Origin: Uloborus plumipes
Lineage: Eukaryota > Arthropoda > Arachnida > Araneae > Uloboridae
Direction: 5' to 3'
NCBI GenBank assembly: GCA_038373865.1
Contig: JAXGGA010002284.1
Span: 1 to 64,000 of the forward strand
Length of the DNA stretch: 64,000 nucleotides
Position 1 is the first letter of the stretch; each line of letters opens with the position of its first letter. The position numbers and the translations under genes are program-made. Under the pieces are notes generated by a model. It was not told the origin of the DNA. It saw only the letters and a list, made by a program, of their open reading frames with translations, and made no database searches. This document shows, one piece after another, positions 23,786 to 34,400 of the stretch.

Positions 23786-24154
23786 TATGAAAAAAGTGAA
23801 CAAAATGTTCGGTTTTGTTTACGCTTTTGTGGGGGAAAACAAGTAACAATTAATTTTATTTGTTATTCAAAAATAATGGAATAGCACATGTTCCACTTTT
23901 TTGCGTATAACAAACGGCAATCTCCCCGAAAGTTTTGTGCAGTTGAAGTGCATTTCTGCAATACCGAAGACTAATGTGTGAGTTAAAAATAATAAAAACC
24001 CCTCTTCTGTTCGACAAATATTAAGTGATCTCCTCAATCTAATGCTATAGTGTCACAGTACAAATGTATCTTTCATATCTTTAAAATGTATATTTAGTAC
24101 TGTATGAAATAAAAAAAATCTAAATCAAGCTCTTTTTCCATTGTAGAAGTTGCA
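23786..24154. other. Non-coding spacer between MITEs
   Basis: No feature recognised. Confidence 0.45.
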
Positions 24155-24499
24155 CACTGCAAAAAATAAAGTGTTGTTTTTACATTACAGTATAATACTT
24201 GAAGCAGAGATTCCAGTTTAAAACTGTAAAATGCACAGTAATAAACTGAAATTAGCAAATTTACAGTTTATTTCTGTAAAGCAGCAATTTTACAGTTTAT
24301 TACCACAAAATTAGCTGTACGTATTTTACTGTAAAAACAACTGTAATACAGCTATATAAGCAGCAAAGGTTCCAGTTTAAAACTAAAATTAGCAATTCTT
24401 CAGTTTATTACTGTAAAATTACAAATCTTTACAGTTTGTTCCTTTAAAATTAGCCGTATTATACTGCAAAAACAACATCTATTTTATTTTTTTAAAGTG
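24155..24499. mobile_element. CACTG-ended MITE, third clustered copy
   Basis: Starts CACTGCAAAAAATAAAG and ends TTTTAAAGTG. Contains the module GCAGAGATTCCAG and a second GCAAAGGTTCCAG at 24362, again two fused units. Confidence 0.75.
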
Positions 24500-24724
24500 C
24501 AGCAATAGCAAAATTTTTCAATGATTGGAGGAGAGTCGGGTTACCTCTGGCGTCCGGGTGATGTCGGACAACCATACATTTTAATTACATCACTTGAACC
24601 GATGTCAGCACTTCATTAGTGAAGAGCAGGTTCCCCCAAATCTTTCTAAAGAGCTCTTTCTCCCTTTTCAGTCAGCAGACAGTTTATTTTATTAGAACCA
24701 TGTTTTTATTAACAGTTTGCAAAA

Positions 24725-25308
24725 CACTGCAAAAAATGAACCGTTGTTTTTACAGTATAATACCGACAGCGAGGCTCCAATTTAAAACTGTAAAATGCAC
24801 AGTAATAAACCTAAAAATAGCAATTTTAGTTTCTTACTGTAAAGTTAGCAATTTAACAGCTTATTTCCGTAAAATTTAGGTGTATTATACTGTAAAAACT
24901 ACCATATAATACTGGCAGCAGAGGTTCCAGTTTAAAACTGTAAAATGCACGGTAATAAATTGTTAAATTAGCAATTTTACAATAATAAACTGTAAAATTG
25001 GCAATTTAAGTTTAGTACTGTAAAAGTAGAAATTTTACAGTTTATTACTGCAAAATTAGCAATTTTTACAGTTTGTTACTATAAAATTAGCTGTACAGTC
25101 GACGCTCGTTATAACGACTATACGTTATAAAGACCATGCCATTATAAAGACCAGTGGCAAAAGCCCCAACTTGATTCCCGAAACACAAAAATTCTACCTG
25201 TTATAGCGACCACCCGTTATTAAGACCTATTTCTTTGGAACAGAGATGGTCTTTATATTGAGCGTCGACTGTATTATACTGTAAAAACAACATTCATTTC
25301 TTACAGTG
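24725..25308. mobile_element. CACTG-ended MITE, fourth clustered copy with nested insertion
   Basis: Starts CACTGCAAAAAATGAACCG and ends TTCTTACAGTG before TA. It has two internal GGCTCC/GGTTCC module starts (24771, 24921), so it is a multi-unit copy. Without the 176-bp insertion and its TA duplication it would be about 406 bp. Confidence 0.8.
25096..25271. mobile_element. Tigger/pogo-type MITE, 176 bp, nested
   Basis: CAGTCGACGCTCGTTATAAC at the left and GAGCGTCGACTG at the right are inverted ends flanked by TA (25094-25095, 25272-25273). These ends are those of Tigger-like elements. The host sequence re-joins as AGCTGTATTATACTG, which is what the sister MITEs show at this point, so the boundaries are secure. 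Confidence 0.9.
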
Positions 25309-25310
25309 TA

Positions 25311-26500
25311 TGTCTGCTCGGGGGGAAACTTGCAACTCAATTTTCATCCAGTTCCTGCGATCGAATTCTTTTGAAATTTTCTTTGTGATCAGCTCTGATG
25401 ACAATGCAATATTCTATATAATCAAATTTATTTTTTAACCGCCAATTACACAAGCCTGTGATGAAAAAAATTTCAAGAGAAACAATGGCTGAATTTTATG
25501 TGTTTTTTAGTGCTGATTTCAGGAAAAGATTTAAAAAAAAAATCAATCACGTCAGGATTTTCTGCAAATTGGATTTTTATTTTTGCTGAAATCTTCCATC
25601 AAAATTCTCTTAAACAATTTTTCAAGCAAAAGGTTTTTTTTCATTTAAATATATAGGAAATATCCTATTCTTAGTGATATATATTAGTTATTCAGCAATC
25701 AATTACTTTTTATTGGTTTAAACGAGAGAAAAGGGATCAAAAATGCTAAATTTTACTTATCCGTGGAACAAAAAAATCGGCTATATCTCAGGACAAAAAG
25801 TTTTTCAAGAAAAAAATAAAACCGTTTGAAAGTATGGAGTATTGATACAGATTTTCTATTAAATTTCATCAAGATAGAAAATTGTATGGCACAAAATTTT
25901 TTGAAAGTTTGCTGTTTATACATAGAATAACCCTGCAGTCTGATTACACGAACCTCCTCTGGGGAGAAAAAAAAACTCTAAGTTCTCTTGAGTTTAAACT
26001 TTTTACATCAAATTATGTAAAGAGAAACCTCTTTTGTTTCACTCTTTTCTGTTTGAAATTTGTTCTAATATTCTGGCTGCAAGTTAGTAGTTATCCAAAT
26101 AAAATTAAATTTTCAGATTTTTTCAAGCAGTACCATTTTTTACCTTGTTGAAATTTAGTAGGAAATTATATAGCAGTTAACGTTTTCTTAAATTGACCCA
26201 GTCAAGTGCACCAGACATTTAGAAATGAAATAAATAAATGTCCTCGTAGAACAAACCAACGCTTACTTACACACACATTTATATAAAGTAAAGTCACACA
26301 ATATCACTGCAACTAATAATATGGGGTAGCTATCGTTTTTTCTATCTCTGCATCCGACACCTTACCTTCAAAAAGTGTCGGAACTAGTTTTCTGAGACTT
26401 CATGCTTTGTTTTGTGACCAGAAGCAGTGGTCTGTGCAACAGCTGTGGAGATTGTTGATGTCTGCTTGTTTCGCTGTTTTGAATTTTTTTTTAAAAGTGC
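25311..26500. other. Non-coding stretch, nothing recognised
   Basis: AT-rich. The longest frame (25882-26151, 89 codons, Phe/Leu/Ser-rich) looks like chance. A small hairpin CCGACACC..AGTGTCGG lies near 26350. Confidence 0.45.
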
Positions 26501-27471
26501 TACACTAATTACACCCTTGTGCAAATTAATTGAAACAAACTATAAAAATTGAGAAAGCTAAGAAAAGAGCTACTTTGTTTAAATTTATTTGAAAACAATA
26601 GTTTTTATAACATAATATGATCTCCACAACTCTTCGTGAACATTTGGACACGATTCGCCAAAGAATCTATCAATTTTTGGCACTCATTTGTAATATGTGT
26701 GTCCATGAATTAGAGCAGTAATTAGCTTCTCCATATTTGAACAGTAGTTATGCAATTGTCGATGTTTGAATATAGCCCAAAGATTTTCGATTGGATTGAT
26801 AGCAGGAGAGTTTTCAGACTATTCAGATATCTCAATTTGGTTCTCAGACATGGATTTCTTGGTCATTTGGACGTATGGCAAGGGGCTACATCCTACTGGA
26901 AAACACCGTTCCATGTGGGTATCGTTTCTTCAACACTGGTAAAGCATTTTATTTCCAGAATAGCAATTGATTGCGCTGAATACATCATACCATCAACATT
27001 CTGCAAGGAACCAACCTCATTGTAACCGAGACAACCCCAAAACATTTTTTGAAGGTGATTTGAAAATGGGTTCATGTGGCAATCCTGAATTCTTTCACCT
27101 GAAGATCTCCGTACATCTTGACTTCATTGACCTTGGATAATGAAATTAATTTTGTCACTAAATAGTCCTTTCCTCCAGTTTTCAGCTGTTCAATTCTTAT
27201 ATTTTAACACCCACAAGTAGCGCTTTTTCTTCATTGGTGGGGTCAGAAGCTGTTTCTTTATAAACTAAGAGGCTGGCCGACGGGTACAATACGGTGCCTT
27301 CGAACAGTATATAAGCTTCTGATTAGTGGAAATTGATGATAGATAAAGGACTTAAGTATCTCATTCATATTTTTACTAATTTTAGTATAATCGGTGAAGA
27401 ATTATAGCAATAATTTTAAAGTCACGAAAAAGCAATTAAATTGCACAAGGATGTAGGTTGCAACTTTTATA
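26501..27471 (-). mobile_element. Decayed Tc1-like element
   Basis: Inverted ends share CCTTGTGCAA.TTAATTG (26514-26533; complement at 27433-27452), as in Tc1 families. A Tc1 transposase remnant lies between on the minus strand. About 970 bp remain where intact elements are 1.3-1.7 kb, so part is deleted. Outer limits are uncertain by some 10 bp. Confidence 0.7.
26735..27300 (-). pseudogene. Tc1-like transposase remnant (DDE)
   Basis: Minus-strand fragments follow the Tc1 order: GLFSDKINF (first catalytic D, about 27150), KMFWGCLGYNEVGSLQNVDG (about 27020), then GVFQ followed by a stop and DVAPCHTSK (second D, about 26890), a frameshift, and NSPAINPIENLWAIFKH (catalytic E, about 26780). The family form is FSDE, WGC, FQQDNAPCH and NPIENLW. 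The N-terminal HTH half is not seen. At least one stop in place of a Gln codon and one frameshift kill it. Confidence 0.85.
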
Positions 27472-28522
27472 ACGTTAAAACTCATAACTTTATAAATTAC
27501 TAATTCTTCTAAATTAAAATTTATTACGTGTTTTTTTTAGTATTTTTTCTAGTTCAAGTGTAATGAAAGCGTGTGATCAAGAATTAAAATCATGTTGGAT
27601 AATCTTTGAACACGAGGAAGGGCTCCATGTGAGTCAAAATACGTAATACGGGGTAAAGAAAGTGCATTTTGTTCATAAAAGGACGAATAAACAAGTGAAA
27701 ATGAAAATAGAAATGGTGATGCGTGTGTGATTGCACGGCGATCATTTTAAAATGACCAGAGAGGCTAATAGTGGGTTTGGTGTCAAAAATACCTCAAATA
27801 AGCTCATGTATACTATGCTGGAAATTGAAAAAAATTATGCAATTTGTTTGAAATACGAATAGTGAAATACATGATTTATGAAATGCAATTAGTTGTTTAC
27901 TAGTACTATTTTTGTGTTACCCCATAGTAGAATATACATCCCCCTAAAAAAAACTATGTCTTGATTTATAAAAAAGAACCTTGTTATTATTTCCTTATTA
28001 GTTGTAAGTGAGTTAGTTGTAAGTGACAAAAACAGAAGGTAATCCATATGTGGTGCTTCTACTCAACATAGAAAGAATAGTGACTTAATCCAACAATAAT
28101 TTAGGAAAAGTTTAAGGGGCTCTATAGTTCAAAAATTATTTTTTCTATGTTTGAAAAAGCAATATGCTTTTTGAAAGCCTTTGTTGGTTATGTTGCAACG
28201 TTTTCAACCGAAGCAATCGATGCATTTACGTGCATTTGAATTGCACAAAAAAGTCTTATTTTTTAGATATCTAAGATTGTTCCATAAAAATTCCATCAAA
28301 TTCAAATATGGTATATATCTGACCTGCCTTATTTTTTTTTTATAAAAACTGCTTCTTAAAGGTTTGCTCTTTTGTTGAAAGTTTAAATTTTTTTTCTTCA
28401 AAATATTTTGTTTGATTTTAAATTTTTACTGAATTTGCCATAGAACGCTTATTTTGGGTACGTACATCATTGATACATTTTTCGAAAAATTTTCTATGCT
28501 CTGTACAAAGAGACGTTATTTT
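27472..28522. other. Non-coding stretch, nothing recognised
   Basis: AT-rich with short frames only. Confidence 0.45.
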
Positions 28523-28602
28523 TTAACCCCTTCCAGGCTCATTTTATTTCGGGATTACGGATCAAAAAATGTCAATTTTTTTAATGCTTTTTTTCATACA
28601 TA

Positions 28603-29839
28603 GGGGAAAGTAGGGTAAAACCGGGTACCTAAGGTTTGAAGGCTCCCAAAACTCATAGTTTTTAACATAGAGGAACAAAATTTGGCAAAAGTATGCTCTA
28701 CTTATCTGTTAATTTAACCGCAGTCTTGAAAATATTTCAGCTTTTTTTTCTGAATTTTTACAAATTTTTTTGTAAAAAAAGTCATTTTGCCCGGTTTTGC
28801 CCCACTAGTGGGGTAAAACCGGGTAGATATGTTATTGCTATGGGAAAATAAAAAATTTAAAAGTTTCCACAAAATTCAAGTTTTATTTAGCAACATATGT
28901 TAACTGCTGTCATAAAATATCATAATTAGTATAACAGGACACATTAATGAGCTGTAAGTTAGTTTAACTGTTTTTAGACTTAATTTTTTGCTGTTGCCTT
29001 TTTTTGGTTCATTTTTCTTTCCATCAGTTTTTTTTTTCTTGTGTCCACCTTTGGTCTTCTTTTTATCATTTTTCTTTTTCTTCGCTTCTAGTGTAGATTG
29101 AAGTTGACGTTTGTATGGGGAGCCCGTCAAAATTACAGTTTTAACTTTTCTTTTGTCCTCCTTTGCCCTTGCCTTTCTCTCAGTGTACGGTGGAGGCATT
29201 AATTCGGAAGGTGAAACATTGAATGATGCATCTAGAATAGGTTTAGGGTTAGGAGACATGGACTTAGAACTGCAGGATAAATTGATTTGTTCGGGTTCCG
29301 AAGCTGTTAGATTCGATGGTTAATATATCTTGTCTTGAAACCTCATTGTAAAATAATTTGGTAAAATAAAAATTGTTTTTAATTATATAATAGACTTATT
29401 ATGTTTTAAAAATCAAGGGGTGAAACCGGGTACACGGTTTTGCCCCTCGGTTAGTACCCGGATTCACCCCGCACATAGAGCTTTCATAAGACATGGCGTC
29501 AAATGACTATACAGAACGCTACAGACAAATACTTACAATGATAAGGAAGGTAATTAAATGTTGTACAAAGAGAGCTACACACCTTTATTCTTGCAGAAAC
29601 AGGAACGTAGTACAATTCGGTTTTGTTTTGCTCAAAAATCGTAAGCAAAAACCAGTCAAATAGAATTTCCTTCACAGGAACGAGATAAGCGTGTCTATTG
29701 CTTTCTGATGCAATCGCCACTTTTTCTTTATCAAGGTGGAAGGTAGTTCTTCTGTTTTTCACGCGGTTGCAGCGCTTACAGAGGCTAGAAGGGGCTACCC
29801 GGTTTGCTCCCGACTACCCGGTTTTACCCAACTTTCCCC
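28603..29839 (-). mobile_element. Pogo-like element with dispersed GGGTAAAACCGGGTA motif
   Basis: Inverted ends GGGGAAAGTAGGGTAAAACC and its complement are flanked by TA (28601-28602, 29840-29841). The motif GGGTAAAACCGGGTA or close forms recurs at about 28613, 28812, 29420 (as GGGTGAAACCGGGTA), 29455 and 29812. A minus-strand transposase fragment lies inside. It sits within the piggyBac-type element, so it is the younger insertion. Confidence 0.8.
28900..29323 (-). pseudogene. C-terminal part of a pogo-like transposase
   Basis: The frame is open from about 29323. It contains SPSELMPPPYTERKARAK, then KVKTVILTGSPYKRQL, then a long lysine-rich tail. In pogo/Tigger transposases the DDE domain is followed by a region of the type 'P.P......R....S.ILTDTPEK..LE', which this resembles. 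The DDE core and the DNA-binding region are absent upstream, and no zinc-knuckle tail was found. Likely a leftover of the element's own gene; assignment rests on a short motif. Confidence 0.5.
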
Positions 29840-30432
29840 TACATATCTTTTTAAACATAATAGCATCATTCGCATGCAACATTTTCTACAAATAAATGTA
29901 AAAATATCTATTTAAATAAATGAGTATTTACCTGAAAAGTTGGCTTTCTGTATGGCAGAAATCATTATACTTTGGATTCGGCGCCTACTCTTATCTTAAA
30001 TCTACTGCTCAAAACACTGTATAGTTATGTTATCTAGCAGCAATAATAGTAAATAAAAGCATCCGAAAGGATAAAAGGGACATGTGAAATAATTCTTGAA
30101 AGACTGGTTGTGTAGTGTTAATTTTCACCGTGCCCGAGCTACACTCGGGATGAGCCAGAATGGAACATTTCGCTTGCCCGAGTCCAGCTCGGGATAAGCC
30201 GGGAAGGGGTTAAAAGCTATGTCAAACGATGCACAAATGAGAAGATTGACGCAAGCTTAGAGAGAGGTGACTAAAGCGTGGTTGCTCACACCCAATTTTA
30301 AAAGTTTTTTTTTGAAATACCTTATAATATGCTTTGATCCTAATGCTTTGATTCAATAATGAACACTTGTCTTGTATTTTTATTTTGTCAGTTTAGCTTT
30401 CTAATTTCACCGAATAAGTCTTTTTAATAATA

Positions 30433-31861
30433 CACTGGCGGAAAAAAAAAATCCCAACACCAAGAAAAAATTGCCGTAGAGTAATGAAATTTGGGTAATG
30501 CAACTGTCTAGTTAACATGTTTAATTGATTAAATGCACAAGATCACTGGCTAATTTAAGCTCAAGAAAATGCTGTGCAAATGTGAAATTATATTAATTTA
30601 ATAGAGGGTGTAACCTCCAGAATTTTGAAGGCAAGCCTGCAAGCATGCATGCATTATGTCATACAGGTGCCGAATGTCACTTTGTGGTATGGAGTTCCAT
30701 GCTTGTTGCACTTGCTGTGTCAATACTAGGACCGTCATTGCTGACTGTGGATGATGCTTGAGGTGCCATCCCATGATATCCCATACGTTATCAATTGGAG
30801 ACAGACCTGGTGAATTTGCAGGTCATGGTAACATGTCAGCACTCTGTAGAGCACATTGCGTTACAGCAGCGATGTGAGGGCGAGCGTTATCCGGTTGGAA
30901 AACGCCCCCTTGAATGCTACTCATGAAGGGCTGTACTACTGGTTAAATTAACAGACTGATGACAAATTTTCAGTCAGTGAGTTTGGGATAACCACAAGAA
31001 TGCCCCTGCTGTCGTAGGAAATTGCTCCAGAGACCATAACTCCAGGTGTGAGTCCAATGTGTCTAGGCCGTAGACCGCTTGGATGCAGGCGGTCCCCTGG
31101 CCTCCTTCTAACCAATATACAGCCACCACTGGCACTAATTCAGAATCTGTTTTCATCAAAAATTACAACAGATCTCCACTACGACCTCCAGTGAGCTCTG
31201 TCGTGGCACCACTGCCGTCGGAAAAGGCAATGGTTTGCAGTCAATGGAATACCAGCTACAGGCTGCCTGGCTCGGAGCTGTCCTTGAAGTAAACAGTTTC
31301 TTACCGTTCCTTGGGTCACGACGGTATGAACTGCAGCTGGAATGTCAGCCGCAGATGCAGTACGATGCGCTACAGCCGTACTCAAGATTCGGCGATCTTC
31401 CTTCTCAGTCGTGCCACGTGGCAACTCAGAACTCGATCTTCTTGTGGTAGTACCATCCCTTGCCCATAGCTTCCAATAATCATGCATGGTGGAAACATTC
31501 CCACCCAAGTCTTTGTGCAATATCGCGAAATGAAAATCCACCTTTTTGTAGCCAAATTGTACGACCTCGTTCAAACTCGGTGAGCTGTTGATAATGGCTT
31601 CTTCGTCTTCTTAAAGTCATTCCTGGCTAACATGAACGCAATTCGTCAAATTTCACGGAAAAATAATACTCACGAGCTTCACAACACGCTTTTAAAACAA
31701 GCCTTATTTGCATGTTCTGAGTGACGCCAGCTGCGCCACACTTATGCGCGGAACACGAAATTTCAATCGATGTCATCTTTCAGTTGTATAAACACGCCTA
31801 CCAAATTTCGTTTATCTAACACAAGTCTTTCTTGGTGTTGGGATTTTTTTTTCCGCCAGTG
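30433..31861 (-). mobile_element. Tc1-like element, family with CACTGGCGG ends
   Basis: Inverted ends CACTGGCGG, an A-run, then ATCCCAACACCAAG (30433 on; complement to 31861), flanked by TA (30431-30432, 31862-31863). 1429 bp, a normal full length for Tc1. Transposase on the minus strand spans it but is broken, so the copy is inactive yet structurally complete. Confidence 0.9.
30605..31620 (-). pseudogene. Tc1-like (Tcb1-type) transposase, full length but broken
   Basis: A start ATG at 31620 gives an N-terminal HTH region (LTEFERGR, KGGFSFRDIAQRLG). A frameshift and a stop then interrupt it. Next come RRILSTAVAHRTASAADIPA and IPLTANHCLFRRQWCHDRAHW, the second HTH and linker of this family. 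Then VVIFDENRFCIS (first D region) and RPRHIGLTPGVMVSGAIS. The QQDNARPH and PDLSPIEH blocks follow in decayed form, ending with SIPQSDIRHLYDIMHAC near 30650. All domains are in the right order, so this is a whole gene inactivated in place. Confidence 0.85.
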
Positions 31862-31863
31862 TA

Positions 31864-32218
31864 TTTTGTATGAAACCTAGAATGATTGTTTTTTTTCATA
31901 AAAACCCTTTTTTACCCATCGGAGGGGGGGGGGGGAGTGTATAAAATGAGAACTTAGCAGCTTGTTTTTTTTCTACCCTCATCATTATTATTACAGTTAT
32001 AATTTTTATTTTTATTGATTATTGTTTTTTTTTTTCTTTTTTGAAAAAAAAAATCTTACTCTGATAGTCTATGTTCTAGCTAAAGTTCTTGATTTTTTTC
32101 TTCTGCTATTTTTTTGTTTCGCAAAAACTCCAGAGAAGATGATACAGATTCGACAGAAGAAAATGTCTCCTGAAGAAGCTGCCGGAGAAATACGAAGATG
32201 ATATGAAACATTTTTTTT
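31864..32218. other. Non-coding stretch with homopolymer runs
   Basis: Includes a G run (31925-31936) and several T runs. No gene seen. Confidence 0.5.
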
Positions 32219-32755
32219 GCCATCCCATGGGTAAGGAATTAATGCAACATATGATACATTTAGAAGAGAAGTTTTTCGTCGTTATGCTATCAGTAGGCTG
32301 CCAGAAAAACTAAAATAACAACAATAATAAAACAGCTCTCTTTTGTTTTTTTTTGGCAACTTTCCTTTAATATTTTACTGCAGCCCATGGGATGGCAAAA
32401 ACATTTTTTTGCCATCCCATGGGTAAGGAATTAATGCAACATATGATACATTTAGAAGAAAGGATTTTCGTCGTTATGCTATCAGTAGGCTGTCAGAAAA
32501 ATTAAAATAACAACGATAATAAAACAGCTCACTTTTGTTTTTTTGGCAACTTTCCTTCAATATTTTACAGCAGCCCACGGGATGGCAAAAACATTTTTCT
32601 GCCATCTCATGGGTTAATGCAACATATGATACATTTAGAAGAGAGGATTTTCGTCGTTATGCTATCAGTAGGTTGCCAGAAAAAATAAAATAACAACGAT
32701 AATAAAACAGCTCACTTTTGTTTTTTTGGCAACTTTCCTTCAATACTTTACAGCA
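32219..32755 (+). repeat. Tandem repeat, three units of about 190 bp with palindromic joints
   Basis: Units start GCCATCCCATGGGTAAGG at 32219 and 32411, and GCCATCTCATGGG at 32601. Each of the first two ends CAGCCCA(T/C)GGGATGGC, the inverse of the unit start, so every joint forms a stem around a short A/T loop. The third unit lacks that end. Confidence 0.9.
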
Positions 32756-33581
32756 TTCTTTAATATTCCGAATGGAATCAGAAGAGCATTTTTGCGTAAT
32801 AATTTCATACTTCTGAAAAAAAAATATTTTAAATGAATTATCAGCTCTGGTGTTTTAACATTGTTAACAAAGATTTTGTCATCTACAGTATGTTTATTAA
32901 TTATTTAAAATACAACTATTTCAGAAACAGTGTATGTGAGTTAAACTAGTGTTACTTGCCTTACATTAAAATTCTTTCTGCAATCAAATTAGTCAAGGAA
33001 AAACATATTACATTTTTAAAAACCTGTAAATAATTCATTGTTTTCGAAGTGAAAGAATTATTTACATTACAATGAGAATCTCATCTAAGATTCGAAAGGA
33101 AAAGAAATATGAACAAATACGTACAAATGCAGATTGATGCAATGAAAACTCATTTCAAACAAGCGTAATGCTGATCAGTGTTAAAAGATTGCACTAGAAA
33201 AGCTAATTAATAAATACATGCTGGGCAATTCCATGCAAGTGTGGAAAAGCGTTGGAAAAATCTAATTACAGCAATGCGTCTGGTTTGCACATTTTTTGGT
33301 TTAAAAATGTTAGAAGTTTATTATTTATACTAATTTTTTTGTCAAGAATGTAATATTTTTAGTTTTGGCAACACTTTGAAGTTGGAAATGGAATTTTTAA
33401 CTTTTGGTAGAGCAAATGATCAATCTTTCAACGTTGGTAAGTTTCAGTTTTTTCTTTAGATAACTGTTTTAAAGGAAGAATATTGATTATTACACTTTAA
33501 TTCAATATTGTGAATTGCTAAAATGAATGTTTTCACTTAAATTAAGTGATTTATGTAAACTTCAAAAATGCACTGTTCTAT
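32756..33581. other. Non-coding stretch, nothing recognised
   Basis: AT-rich; no repeats or coding seen. Confidence 0.45.
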
Positions 33582-33805
33582 GTAACGTAAGTTACCAAAA
33601 ACATGTTAAAGTTCATGATGTGCATAAAGAAAGGGCAATGCAATGTTAACAATGCAATATTTTCTATCTTATAAGTGTGTATTAAGCAAATAGTGAAAGT
33701 TTTTGTTAAAATATTGTTTATTTAATTTTTGTGCTACAATCAAAACGTGTAACGTAAGTTACCGAAATATGCAGGTAATGTAAGTTGCTTAAGTAAGACT
33801 TGAAT

Positions 33806-34125
33806 ACTTGAAGGTGATTTTGCTGCATGACGACGCACCAGCTCACAAAGCAAAACGAGTCCAGGAAACGATAGAGTCGTTCCGTTGGGAGATTCTTTTG
33901 CATGCGGCTTACTCACCGGACCTTGTCCCATCCGATTATTACTTGTTTGCATCGATGGGACACGCACTTGCTGAGCAGCGCTTGACTTCTTACGAAGCTG
34001 TACGAAAATGGCTCGATGACTGGTTTGCCTCAAAAGATCAACAGTTCTTTTGGCGCGGAATCCACAAATTGCCAGAAAGATGGCAAAAATGTATAGATAG
34101 CGACGGACAATACTTTGAATAAGGT
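33806..34125 (+). pseudogene. mariner transposase, C-terminal fragment
   Basis: The frame reads VILLHDDAPAHKAKRV, then WEILLHAAYSPDLVPSDYYL, then GIHKLPERWQKCIDSDGQYF and a stop. These are the second and third catalytic regions and the C-terminus of mariner transposases; by my count 34 residues separate the D after LLH from the D of PSDY, the mariner DD34D arrangement. The family usually has HDNARPH. The N-terminal two thirds are missing: homology begins at about 33806 with no start codon. The 3' end of the element is probably near 34199. The fragment interrupts the GTAACGTAAGTTAC array. Confidence 0.9.
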
Positions 34126-34217
34126 ACTTTGTATCATATCATTACAATAAACGTGTTTTTAATGTAGAAAAATTCCGGTTTTATACTTACACACCTGGTA
34201 CATTGTAGCCTTGAGTT

Positions 34218-34400
34218 GTGACGATTATTAAAGAAAACAAGTTTAAAGTTAAAGTAATGGCTGCTGTTGGAACCTATTATAAATGGCCAGAAACGACAGA
34301 TGAAATTTATTATAAGAAAGAAAACGTGATTCGAAAAATTGAACTACCTAAACTTGTTAATAACAGCGACCAGTATGCATTTAAGTCTTATGTTATGTAA
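34218..34400 (+). pseudogene. Possible C-terminal domain of a pogo-like transposase
   Basis: The 60-codon frame contains KVKVMAAVGTYYKWPETTDE, then YYKKENVIRKIELPKL. This resembles the last strand-helix segment (VKFL....FxWPExxDxxxxxxEDIixkLxxP) that I associate with the C-terminal domain of arthropod pogo/Tigger-type transposases, and parallels the remnant at 10200-10620. It ends at a stop at 34400. Upstream parts are not visible, probably lost or displaced by the mariner fragment. Assignment is tentative. Confidence 0.4.

Larger units (their letters stand above)
28527..30209. mobile_element. piggyBac-type non-autonomous element hosting a nested element
   Basis: CCCCTTCCAGGCTCAT at 28527 and the inverted ATAAGCCGGGAAGGGG ending 30209 are flanked by TTAA (28523-28526, 30210-30213). 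Ends starting CCC plus TTAA fit piggyBac. Subterminal CCCGAG..CTCGGG palindromes occur at 30131-30152 and 30177-30193. 1237 bp of it is the nested pogo-like element; the rest, about 445 bp, has no transposase. Confidence 0.75.

Noticed and set aside
28900..29259. Lysine-rich host nuclear protein
   Set aside because: It lies inside a TA-flanked transposon and its ILTGSPYK segment fits a transposase tail better.
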